From positions 124,001 to 188,000 of the forward strand of contig NZ_BSQF01000004.1 of the NCBI RefSeq assembly GCF_030268205.1: 64,000 bases of DNA, read 5' to 3'. Both the position numbers and the translations under genes were made by a program. Of the stretch, positions 25,748-33,127 are shown piece after piece. The stretch comes from Allomuricauda sp. NBRC 101325 (GTDB taxonomy: Bacteria; Bacteroidota; Bacteroidia; Flavobacteriales; Flavobacteriaceae). The first letter of the stretch is position 1. Every line of letters starts with the position of its first letter. The notes below the pieces were generated by a model. That model made no database searches. It was not told the DNA's origin and worked only from the letters and a program-made list of their open reading frames with translations.

Positions 25748-26191
25748 ATGGAAAATACATTGGAAAAAACAGATTTGGCCCTATTGTTCGAGGAACAGGT
25801 AACGCTTTCAGATTTCGTGGAATACGGATTCAGCATGCAGGACTTGGTCAATGGGGAACGTATCCCAGAGGAAGGGGCTCATTTTGATATCTATTTTGAA
25901 GGGAACCTCATCGGGGAAAAGATCAACGGAAAGATCAGTGGGGTCGATTATCTGGAAGTAAGGGCAGATGGTAGGTTCTTCCTTGACCTCCATGCCAATA
26001 TCCTGACGGATGACGGGGCACAGATCCAGGTCACCGAAACGGGAATCAATGACAACGGAACGCTGAAGCTCAACATAGAGTTCCACACCAACGACAAAAG
26101 GTATAGCTGGTTGAACCGGACACAGGTATTGGGGTTGGGAACCGTGGACTTCAACACGGGCCAAGCGATTGTAAAAGGATATTCACTTTAA
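25748..26191 (+). CDS. DUF3237 family protein
   Basis: 147 aa from the ATG at 25748 (MENTLEKTDLALLFEEQV). The frame continues upstream but only as out-of-phase overlap with the decarboxylase gene. DUF3237 proteins are small lipocalin-like beta-barrels. The marks here are G-x-R-I-P-E-E-G-A-H-F-D-I-Y-F-E-G, L-E-V-R-A-D-G-R-F-F-L-D-L-H and a C-terminal GLGTVDFNTGQAIVKGYSL. A clear enzymatic role is not known. It lies 84 bp after the decarboxylase and 10 bp before a cupin gene. Confidence 0.85.
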   Translation: MENTLEKTDLALLFEEQVTLSDFVEYGFSMQDLVNGERIPEEGAHFDIYFEGNLIGEKINGKISGVDYLEVRADGRFFLDLHANILTDDGAQIQVTETGINDNGTLKLNIEFHTNDKRYSWLNRTQVLGLGTVDFNTGQAIVKGYSL

Positions 26192-26200
26192 TATTTAACC

Positions 26201-26623
26201 ATGACAACAGTAAACATAAACGAAATCGAATTGAACGAATTCATTGGAAAGGAAGACAAAAAACAACATTGCAAGGCCACATTTCCCCTTATAGGGGCAC
26301 ATGGATCCAAGCAATTGGCTACGGTGTATTTCGAATTGGAACCCGGGGATAATCTGGGCCGTCATACCGATAGTGCCGAGGAATTGTTGATCGTATTGGA
26401 AGGTAAGGTGGAAGCGACCGTGGGTTCGGAGACCAAAACGGCCACAAGTGGTGGATTGGTCTTGGTACCTGAGCTGGTTCCCCATGATCTAAAAAATACC
26501 GGAACTACCACGGCCAAGGTATTGGGAGTTTTTGGGGGCGCCAATAACATCGTTGCCACCTTTGACAAGGCCATGTTGCCCACAGCATCCAATATTGTGG
26601 ACACTTCTCTTCTTTTTAATTGA
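26201..26623 (+). CDS. single-domain cupin protein
   Basis: 140 aa, cytoplasmic. The cupin barrel is clear: ELEPGDNLGRHTDSAEELLIVLEGKVEATVG (motif 1, with one His and a Glu retained) and S-G-G-L-V-L-V-P-E-L-V-P-H-D-L-K-N-T (motif 2, with its His). These residues could bind a metal, so it may be an isomerase or dioxygenase-type enzyme, or merely a binding protein. It is the last structural gene of the operon before the AraC regulator, and all neighbours are on the same strand. Confidence 0.85.
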   Translation: MTTVNINEIELNEFIGKEDKKQHCKATFPLIGAHGSKQLATVYFELEPGDNLGRHTDSAEELLIVLEGKVEATVGSETKTATSGGLVLVPELVPHDLKNTGTTTAKVLGVFGGANNIVATFDKAMLPTASNIVDTSLLFN

Positions 26624-26691
26624 TTATTAGATGATTATAGTTAATTTAGCTTCGATTTGACAGCTTATTCAATACTAAAATACAGGTAACC

Positions 26692-27516
26692 ATGAATGTC
26701 AAGTTTTCAGAATACAGGCCATCCTTTGCATTGAGCCCTTTTGTACAGGCGTACTATACAGGAGATTTCAACCTGTATTCTGAAGACAATTTTGTACAAT
26801 CGGTGGTGCCCAATGGCTGCATCGAAATGATCATTCATTTAACACATGATCATTGTGAACTCATCAAGAGTGAAACTTGGGGTAAATCCCCTGAATTTAC
26901 ATTGATCGGTCTACAGACCAAACCTTATGAGGTCAAGTTTCACGATATGGTCCAAATCTTTGGGATACGGTTCAACCCAGAGGGCATTTACACTATTTTT
27001 GGAGTTCCCCCTTCTCTGTTCACGGAAACCTTTGAGGATAGTTCCGATGTACTTGGTATAGCCTTTAAAGATTATTGTTCATGGCTTAGGGAGTCGAAAA
27101 GTATCCAACAAAAGATAAGGTTAACAGAGGATTTTCTGTTAAAGAAAATGGCCGCTAACACCAAAGACTTTGATTATGTGCGCTTGGCCACGGAAACCAT
27201 TCGAAAACATCAAGGCATGTTGACCCTAGAGGAGCTTGTACAAAATGTACCCATCAGTCCTAGACAGCTCCAAAGGGAATTCAAAAGGAGGTTCGGAATT
27301 ACGGCCAAGGAGTATATGCGTCTTTCAAGGCTCAATGCCATTCAACACTACATGCAGGGTTCCGAAATGGTCAATCTTACGGAACTTTCCTATCATGCCG
27401 GTTTTGCGGACCAGTCCCACTTTATTCGCGAATTCAGGCAATTGGCAGGAACCAATCCAAGGAACTTTTTGAAACATCGAGATCATTTCCTAACCCTGCC
27501 AGTACACAAGGATTAA
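26692..27516 (+). CDS. AraC-family transcriptional regulator
   Basis: 274 aa. The N-terminal 160 residues match the ligand-binding part seen in AraC proteins with a DUF6597-type domain (Y-R-P-S-F-A-L-S-P-F-V-Q-A-Y-Y, V-P-N-G-C-I-E-M-I). The last 100 residues hold the two helix-turn-helix motifs (LTLEELVQNVPISPRQLQREFKRRFGITAKEY and LTELSYHAGFADQSHFIREFRQLAGTNPRNF). It lies 69 bp after the cupin gene on the same strand. It is the probable pathway regulator of the 19754-26623 operon, though it could also control other genes. No operator was identified. Confidence 0.9.
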   Translation: MNVKFSEYRPSFALSPFVQAYYTGDFNLYSEDNFVQSVVPNGCIEMIIHLTHDHCELIKSETWGKSPEFTLIGLQTKPYEVKFHDMVQIFGIRFNPEGIYTIFGVPPSLFTETFEDSSDVLGIAFKDYCSWLRESKSIQQKIRLTEDFLLKKMAANTKDFDYVRLATETIRKHQGMLTLEELVQNVPISPRQLQREFKRRFGITAKEYMRLSRLNAIQHYMQGSEMVNLTELSYHAGFADQSHFIREFRQLAGTNPRNFLKHRDHFLTLPVHKD

Positions 27517-27535
27517 ACTGATTAAAGATTTACTT

Positions 27536-28120
27536 ATGAATCAAATTCTATTTAAAGACAAAATGGGACAGGATCCTTTTGACGTACAGAAAAAGGATTT
27601 GCAACACAAAACCAAGAAAGGCATTGATTTTATTACTGCGGCCACTTTTATATGGTTATTGATCTATGGTATTTGGAACCTGGATAGTCCAGCTTTTAGC
27701 AAAAGCATCTACACCTTCATGGCTGGAGGCATTTTACTCCCTTTGGCATTCGCATTCTCCAAATTGTTCAAGACCCAATGGAAAATTAAAGAAAACCCAT
27801 TACAACCCCTAGGTCTTTGGCTCAATTTTGCCCAATTGATCTATTTTCCATTTCTATTTTTTCTATTGTACAGGAATCCTGATTACTTTATAATGGGATA
27901 TGCCATCATTACCGGGGCCCATCTTTTCCCTTATGCTTGGCTTTATGATGAAATAGGTTATGCAGTGGCCTCACCAATAATTGCTTTGGGAGCTTTGATT
28001 ATTGCGTTCCAATGGAATTATGAGGGGATAACCATTATACCCCTCTTTACCGCGGTCATCCTTTTAATGCTCGCCGTATACCTATTTTACAAAAATCAAC
28101 GACTTGTAAAATATCAATAG
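27536..28120 (+). CDS. multi-pass membrane protein (DUF7010-like)
   Basis: 194 aa with a charged N-terminus (residues 1-30) and about five to six membrane helices: 35-47, 60-78, 93-112, 122-140, 147-163 and 170-188. The pattern F-I-W-L-L-I-Y-G-I-W-N-L, followed by a L-L-P-L-A-F-A-F-S-K-L-F loop, resembles the DUF7010 family of small integral membrane proteins, whose function is unknown. It starts 20 bp after the AraC gene and may be read through from it. Confidence 0.65.
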   Translation: MNQILFKDKMGQDPFDVQKKDLQHKTKKGIDFITAATFIWLLIYGIWNLDSPAFSKSIYTFMAGGILLPLAFAFSKLFKTQWKIKENPLQPLGLWLNFAQLIYFPFLFFLLYRNPDYFIMGYAIITGAHLFPYAWLYDEIGYAVASPIIALGALIIAFQWNYEGITIIPLFTAVILLMLAVYLFYKNQRLVKYQ

Positions 28121-28270
28121 TGCAAGGTTCCTATCAAAAACTATGTTTTGGCGCCTTTGAAATGGGGGTGTATCAGACTCTTTTTAACGATAAAGGATGT
28201 ATAATCGGCAACCCATGGGATAAAATGTCTTTAAATCCTTACTTATAATCGTAGACTACAAATAAGAATT

Positions 28271-29161
28271 ATGGCTTTAACTACAATATCATTTAAAGAA
28301 AATTCCATGAAACGGTGGGCACAAGGTATGTCCCTTCTCTTGTTTGCCTTTGCGCCCACATATATAACTATGGCTCAAGAATTGAATCATGGTTTCAAAA
28401 AGCAAATTTTGATCATAGGTACCTTTCATTATCATAATCCTGGTAGTGATGTTTCCAAAACCTTGACTTTTGATGTATTGAACAAACAATCACAACAGGA
28501 TTTGAAACGCATAACTGCGGCTATTAAGGAATTTGGGCCCAATAAGATTTTTGTGGAGTGGCCCTTTGATCAACAACAGGAACTGGATTCCTTATATCAA
28601 GCGTTCGAACAGAGAAGGTTCTGGGATAGTGAACTTTTGACGGATTTTTATAAAAAAAATGAAATTTTTCAATTGGGGTTTAGGGCCGCTATTGCAAGTG
28701 ATTTACCTGGAGTTATCGGAATCGATTATTTGGAGACCCAATTTCCTTTTGACAGTTTAATGAACATTATACATACCAATGGTCAATCAAGACTTAAAAG
28801 AGATTTAGAGCAGATCATTGCGTCGTTCACCACTGAATTCAATGCAAAAATGCAAACTGGAACTTCATTGTTGGATTTGACCTATTTTTTAAATACCAAA
28901 ACCTTAAGGGATAAAAGTAATCGACTTCATGCAGAGCTACCATTGCTCGCAGGGGATATTCACAATTTTGTGGGACCTTTTTTAACCGCAGAATGGCACA
29001 GAAGAAATTTATATATGTGGTCACTGATTCAAAAACAGACCCAACCCTCCGACAGGAAAGTAGTGGTGTTACTTGGTGCAAGTCATATCGCAATGCTCAA
29101 AACTTATATCGACCAAAATGAGGCATGGGAAGCAGTGGAGCTCATTGACCTTCTCAAATAG
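28271..29161 (+). CDS. DUF5694 family exported protein
   Basis: 296 aa, or 284 if translation starts at 28307 (MKRWAQGMSLLLFAF...), which gives a normal signal peptide ending in MAQ. The family signature is present: I-L-I-I-G-T-F-H-Y-H-N-P-G-S-D near residue 45, then N-K-I-F-V-E-W-P. The end of the protein holds V-V-V-L-L-G-A-S-H-I-A. The early and late GTFH/GxSH elements resemble TraB/TIKI-type hydrolases, where such residues bind metal; whether this protein has hydrolase activity is not known. It is a single gene. Confidence 0.8.
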   Translation: MALTTISFKENSMKRWAQGMSLLLFAFAPTYITMAQELNHGFKKQILIIGTFHYHNPGSDVSKTLTFDVLNKQSQQDLKRITAAIKEFGPNKIFVEWPFDQQQELDSLYQAFEQRRFWDSELLTDFYKKNEIFQLGFRAAIASDLPGVIGIDYLETQFPFDSLMNIIHTNGQSRLKRDLEQIIASFTTEFNAKMQTGTSLLDLTYFLNTKTLRDKSNRLHAELPLLAGDIHNFVGPFLTAEWHRRNLYMWSLIQKQTQPSDRKVVVLLGASHIAMLKTYIDQNEAWEAVELIDLLK

Positions 29162-29227
29162 TATTTTATGTTTAATTATGATTTTTTATCCTTTTTCTTT
29201 TAAAAGCCCATTAAAACTCAAAGTATT

Positions 29228-29650
29228 ATGAAACGAATGGCTCCAGATGGGATGTTTGATGAATTGAAACGGATTGATGATTTCATACATCGGTCAAGTT
29301 TGGATCTTCAACTATTGGAACTAATGAGATTACGGGTAGCACAATTGAACGATTGTGCTTTTTGTGTACAAATGCACACGAAGGAATTAATTAAAATTGG
29401 TGAGTCAGAAAAACGGGTTACCTTCTTAAGTTCATGGTGTGAGACCGTTCTTTTTACAGAAAAAGAAAGAGCAACCTTAAAATTTGCGGAAAGTTTGACC
29501 AACTTATCCGAAAAGTCAATCAATAAAGCAAACATCAATTTGTTAAGTGATTATTTCACCATAGATGAAATTTGGTATCTGACTCTGGCCATTTGCCAAA
29601 TCAATACTTGGACACGGGTCATGAAAGTATTTCCCCTGTTAGTTGAATAA
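29228..29650 (+). CDS. carboxymuconolactone decarboxylase-family (AhpD-like) protein
   Basis: 140 aa, all-helical. The redox pair is Cys-Ala-Phe-Cys in L-N-D-C-A-F-C-V-Q-M-H-T-K-E, with the following His typical of AhpD-like alkylhydroperoxidases; the family start is L-L-E-L-M-R-L-R-V-A. Such proteins reduce peroxides or relay electrons as a trimer. It begins 66 bp after the DUF5694 gene, so co-transcription is possible. Confidence 0.9.
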   Translation: MKRMAPDGMFDELKRIDDFIHRSSLDLQLLELMRLRVAQLNDCAFCVQMHTKELIKIGESEKRVTFLSSWCETVLFTEKERATLKFAESLTNLSEKSINKANINLLSDYFTIDEIWYLTLAICQINTWTRVMKVFPLLVE

Positions 29651-29799
29651 TTAATGATAGATTTCATTTAAAATGGCCCAAAAAGTAATGTGTTTAGTGG
29701 AGGCAAAAAATATTAACCCGTTTGATGGAGCCTTTATGATTTCTTAAATTTTATTTGGCCCAAGACCAGTCAAACGGATATCAACAACAGAGTACTTAG

Positions 29800-30276
29800 A
29801 TGAAATTGAACATAAGAAAGACGAAACAGGGAGATTTAGAAGAATTGCAACAACTCTTTGTGGGTTCTATAGCAACAGTTTGTAAGCTGGATTATAATCC
29901 TGAACAAATCAAGGTATGGACTTCTAGTGTTGCAGATCATGAGCGTTGGTCCAAGATAATTTCGAATCAAATAGTCCTAGTAGCCATGGGCCATAATAGA
30001 ATCGTTGGTTTCGTAACACTAAAAAATGGAAATCATATTGATCTATTTTATGTCCACAAGGATTATCAACGGCAAGGTATCGCCTATGAATTACATCAAC
30101 AGGTAGAAATGCATGCAAGGGAAAATGACCACAGGGACCTCACATCAGATGTGAGTATTACGGCTAGACCATTTTTTGAGCGTATGGGCTACAAGATTCT
30201 GAAGGAACAAACTGTATTTAGGCAAGGAATGGAGTTTGTTAATTTCAAAATGAAGAAAAAACTAAACAATGAATAA
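29800..30276 (+). CDS. GNAT-family N-acetyltransferase
   Basis: 158 aa. The GNAT core is recognised by I-V-G-F-V-T-L-K-N-G-N-H-I-D-L-F-Y-V-H-K-D-Y-Q-R-Q-G-I: strands 3-4 followed by the acetyl-CoA pyrophosphate loop Q-R-Q-G-I-A. A final F-F-E-R-M-G-Y-K-I helix-strand follows, as usual. The acceptor is unknown. It is monocistronic, with a 540-bp gap before the HipB-like gene. Confidence 0.9.
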   Translation: MKLNIRKTKQGDLEELQQLFVGSIATVCKLDYNPEQIKVWTSSVADHERWSKIISNQIVLVAMGHNRIVGFVTLKNGNHIDLFYVHKDYQRQGIAYELHQQVEMHARENDHRDLTSDVSITARPFFERMGYKILKEQTVFRQGMEFVNFKMKKKLNNE

Positions 30277-30655
30277 AGAAATTTAAAAGATAAGGCATAA
30301 CGAAAAAATACTTTAGTGGAATTAAGAAATTAGATCCTTTTCGTTTGGGCATTTTAAAAACCTTAGTTGGCACTTCAGAAGAACCCTTTGTAGGCTTTAA
30401 ACAAACAAATAAATATTCAAAGCTATATACATTTGAATGATTATACATCCATATGAATATATGTATTTGGAGTGCGTGAAATTTCTATAAATCTTTGTGG
30501 AAAGGGGGAAAGAAGACTACAATCAAGGTTTGTCCGAGTGTTAGCGTAAACTGAATTCTTTTTCTCCCTAACCATATCTCTACGGTAGTTGCCAAAAACA
30601 TTGGGTTTATGGAATTGCAATGGATTAATTCGTAGAAAATGTTTTTGATATGGTA
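30277..30655. other. intergenic region left of the Hip locus
   Basis: AT-rich, about 380 bp, with no gene I can support. Short minus-strand frames here have no recognisable content. Confidence 0.5.
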
Positions 30656-30820
30656 TTTTACCGTTATAACAGTAAAATATATCATTTAGATATTTAATAT
30701 TGATTAATGATTAAAAAGACAATTACAATTACTGTTATAACGGTAAAAACGTATTGTTTTTATCTTTTTGGTACTATTTGTAATAGTAAATTACATATAT
30801 TTACTGCTTAAACGGTAAAA
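30656..30820 (+). promoter_or_regulatory. HipB operator array and promoter region
   Basis: Three related palindromes: TTTTACCGTTATAACAG... at 30656-30677, its inverted near copy at 30728-30748 (TTACTGTTATAACGGTAAAA), and TTACTGCTTAAACGGTAAAA at 30801-30820, which abuts the ATG. A fourth, looser palindrome TACTATT-TGT-AATAGTA lies at 30772-30788. The spacing of about 72 bp between the first two and the inclusion of the start codon region suit cooperative autorepression by the HipB-like protein. Confidence 0.75.
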
Positions 30821-31030
30821 ATGGATAATTTTAATTTAGGTTCTATGGTAAGGGACCACCGTAAAAAGGCAGGGCTTACACAGCTTGAATTGGCTAATTT
30901 GGCTGGAGTCGGAAAGACCACTGTTTTTGATATTGAAAAAAATAAGGAGACAGTGCGTTGGAACAATCTTCTGGCTGTGCTCGAGGTTTTGAATATAAAA
31001 GTTGAATTTACAAGTCCGTTGACTAAATAA
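30821..31030 (+). CDS. hipB: HipB-like antitoxin (XRE family)
   Basis: 69 aa, a single Cro/C1-type helix-turn-helix (G-S-M-V-R-D-H-R-K-K-A-G-L-T-Q-L-E-L-A-N with V-G-K-T-T-V-F-D-I-E-K-N). The C-terminal strand LNIKVEFTSP is typical of HipB-like proteins. It should bind the palindromes directly upstream and, with HipT, repress the locus. The gene is 2 bp from the next one. The length and order match the hipB of hipBST and hipBA loci. Confidence 0.88.
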   Translation: MDNFNLGSMVRDHRKKAGLTQLELANLAGVGKTTVFDIEKNKETVRWNNLLAVLEVLNIKVEFTSPLTK

Positions 31031-31032
31031 GT

Positions 31033-31347
31033 ATGAGGAAGGCAATTGTATATGTCCACGGTAACAGGGCAGGGGTATTGAAGGAAATTTCTCAAAGTGA
31101 ATATTACTTTGAATATGATGAAGGCTATGATGGAGACGCTATCTCATTAACAATGCCAATTGGCCGTAAAAAGTACAGTTTTAAATCATTTCCTCCTTTT
31201 TTTGAAGGCTTGTTGCCTGAGGGTGTAATGTTGCAGGGGTTATTGAGGATTGCTAAAATTGACCAAAAGGATTATTTCTCGCAATTAATGGCAACAGGTA
31301 CGGATCTGGTGGGAGCAATAACCGTAAAGCCAATGGAAGATGAATAG
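31033..31347 (+). CDS. hipS: HipS-like protein (HipA N-subdomain 1)
   Basis: 104 aa. It matches only the N-terminal subdomain of HipA: R-K-A-I-V-Y-V-H-G-N-R-A-G-V-L, F-E-Y-D-E-G-Y, I-S-L-T-M-P and F-P-P-F-F-E-G-L-L-P-E-G. In canonical HipA this is fused to the kinase, but here it ends at TAG after ATGDLVGAITVKPMEDE. In E. coli O127 HipBST, HipS is the separate protein that neutralises HipT. Its last 8 bases overlap the start of the kinase gene (ATGAATAG), so they are coupled. Confidence 0.85.
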   Translation: MRKAIVYVHGNRAGVLKEISQSEYYFEYDEGYDGDAISLTMPIGRKKYSFKSFPPFFEGLLPEGVMLQGLLRIAKIDQKDYFSQLMATGTDLVGAITVKPMEDE

Positions 31348-32263
31348 GTGCCCAATCACATACGAACTTTGCGGAAAGGCGAAATACAGTGAAAGAGGAT
31401 TAAAAATGATCGCTCCCAAATTATCCGATTTGAAGGATTTGCCCTATTCTGCAGCCGAATTGAGACGGGAATCGGCAAATAGAGCCAAGAAACTATCCAT
31501 CCAAGGGGTACAACCTAAATTAAGTGCAACTGTTTCCGTGGTTGACCAAGAACTTAAAATTGTAGATCAATTTGGGACCTACATTATAAAACCGCAAAAT
31601 GATTTATTTCCCCAATTGCCCGAAAATGAAGACCTAACGATGCATATGGCACAGGCCTATGGCTTAAATGTTCCTTTTCATGGGATGGTATACGCCAAAG
31701 ATGGTAGTCTCTCGTATTTTGTAAAACGTTTCGATCGCTATAGCAGGGGAAAAAAATATGCAGTGGAAGATTTTGCACAATTAACCGGAAATACAAGGGA
31801 TACCAAATACCGCTTTACCATGGAAAGAATGGTTCCGGTTATAGAGGAGTTTTGCTCTTTTCCAGTTGTTGAAAAGGCCGATTTTTTCAAAAGGATAATG
31901 TTCTGCTTTGTAACGGGAAATGAAGACATGCATTTAAAAAATTTTTCACTGATCACAAAAAATGGAAAGACAACCTTGACGCCAGCATATGACCTCTTAA
32001 ACTCTTCAATTGCGATAAAGAATCCAGATGAGGAAATTGCATTGGCATTAAAAGGCAAGAAAAGTAATTTAAAAGCGGCGGATTTTATAGATTATTATGC
32101 GAAAGAGCGATTGCAATTGAATGATAGAGTTATAGAAGTGATTCTTGGAGACATGAATAAGATATCGCCAAAATGGAAGGAGCTGATAGAAATCTCATTT
32201 CTATCAAATGATATGAAGGAGAGATATCTCAATCTATTAGATCTGAGATTGAAATTGTTTTGA
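31340..32263 (+). CDS. hipT: HipT-like Ser/Thr kinase toxin
   Basis: 307 aa, the HipA kinase core without N-subdomain 1. It starts with a zinc-ribbon-like segment (CPITYELCG, one Cys pair). The Gly-rich loop is S53-I-Q-G-V-Q-P-K-L-S, then Lys84 (YIIKP). The catalytic loop is G-N-E-D196-M-H-L-K-N201, and the metal-binding Asp218 is in P-A-Y-D-L-L. All are needed for kinase activity. Known HipT phosphorylates tryptophanyl-tRNA synthetase; the target here is not established. Ser53 fits the first autophosphorylation position, while the second is Gln. Three genes in the order B-S-T are as in hipBST. Confidence 0.85.
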   Translation: MNRCPITYELCGKAKYSERGLKMIAPKLSDLKDLPYSAAELRRESANRAKKLSIQGVQPKLSATVSVVDQELKIVDQFGTYIIKPQNDLFPQLPENEDLTMHMAQAYGLNVPFHGMVYAKDGSLSYFVKRFDRYSRGKKYAVEDFAQLTGNTRDTKYRFTMERMVPVIEEFCSFPVVEKADFFKRIMFCFVTGNEDMHLKNFSLITKNGKTTLTPAYDLLNSSIAIKNPDEEIALALKGKKSNLKAADFIDYYAKERLQLNDRVIEVILGDMNKISPKWKELIEISFLSNDMKERYLNLLDLRLKLF

Positions 32264-32700
32264 AGCAGAGATTCAGGCAAGGCAGTAATGTTGGAACCAG
32301 GGTTCCCGAGTATATATTTTAGTGTTTTATTATTTAACTGTGCATTTTGATATAAAATATAATGTTTGTCCAGTTAGGTAAGTGTTGAAAAATGGCACCA
32401 CTGCAAGACTTGGAATCTGTTAGTTTAAATGGGATTATTGAAACTTTCACAAAGTTTATTGGGATAGCTGATCAGTGAAGGGATGAAAGGGGCATTGGTT
32501 GCAATAATCTTACCTTATCAAAGGTAGATTTTCTTTAAGTACCCATTCAACATTTTTTTAGTACTTTAAACAAATCAAAGGAGGTCAAATTATATCCTCC
32601 AAAGCTCTTTTTTGTTTTTGTTGTACAATTAGGTGTGCAAAATTTCGAAAATGTAATTTAAGTGACTGGAAAACAGTGCGTTGTGGTTAAGTCTTTAGGT
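32264..32700. other. noncoding region after the Hip locus
   Basis: About 440 bp. An AAAGGAGGT with a downstream CCTCC (32577-32602) could pair as a weak hairpin, but no start codon follows. I see no gene. Confidence 0.4.
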
Positions 32701-32715
32701 CTGCCACCCCGACTA
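32701..32715 (+). other. probable tRNA-Pro 3' end fragment (attachment-site remnant)
   Basis: CTGCCACCCCGACTA resembles the T-stem 3' strand plus acceptor strand and discriminator of a bacterial tRNA-Pro. No tRNA body lies upstream. Such a piece, followed directly by a terminator, is what an integrase using a tRNA leaves at the distal end of an element. The match is short and judged from memory. Confidence 0.4.
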
Positions 32716-32722
32716 AAAAATA

Positions 32723-32746
32723 ATCTCATTTGATATCAAATGAGAT
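32723..32746. repeat. perfect 24-bp palindrome
   Basis: A 12-bp half-site ATCTCATTTGAT followed immediately by its exact complement, with no spacer. It could be a terminator stem or a protein-binding site. It lies just after the tRNA-like fragment. Confidence 0.6.
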
Positions 32747-32756
32747 AATAAATGAT

Positions 32757-32792
32757 TAAAAACCAGAAAATTAATATTTTCTGGTTTTTTTT
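32757..32792 (+). terminator. rho-independent terminator
   Basis: AAAACCAGAAAAT with its complement around a 4-nt loop, followed by a run of eight Ts (TGGTTTTTTTTG). Probably the original terminator of the tRNA gene suggested by the fragment, or of the Hip transcript. Confidence 0.8.
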
Positions 32793-33127
32793 GTACCCAA
32801 ATTTAAATGGGATAAAGATTTCTTATTTAGTGTCCTGTTTTTATCCAATATCTCCAAACCTTCTGTCAATACTGGGATTCAGAGTTTAAGTTCTAGTCAA
32901 GTCAGTAAGAAATTTGCTGTTAATTTAATCCTATATTCAAATAGGTTGTGAAAACAATCATTAGGTTTTCCTTAGTCAATTGGTTGTCTTATCTCCAATA
33001 TCATGATGCAGAAGTCCTATATTGTAAGTAATATAGGTAAGAACATCCGTAACTTGGGTACTACTGATGGGATAATCTTTTGTTATTTTTGATAAGCACA
33101 ACAAACTAAACTGACAAAATCAATTTA

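Noticed and set aside
32577-32602. Perfect Shine-Dalgarno-like AAAGGAGGT with a pairing CCTCC, possible riboswitch
   Set aside because: No start codon or frame follows, and the stem has only five pairs.
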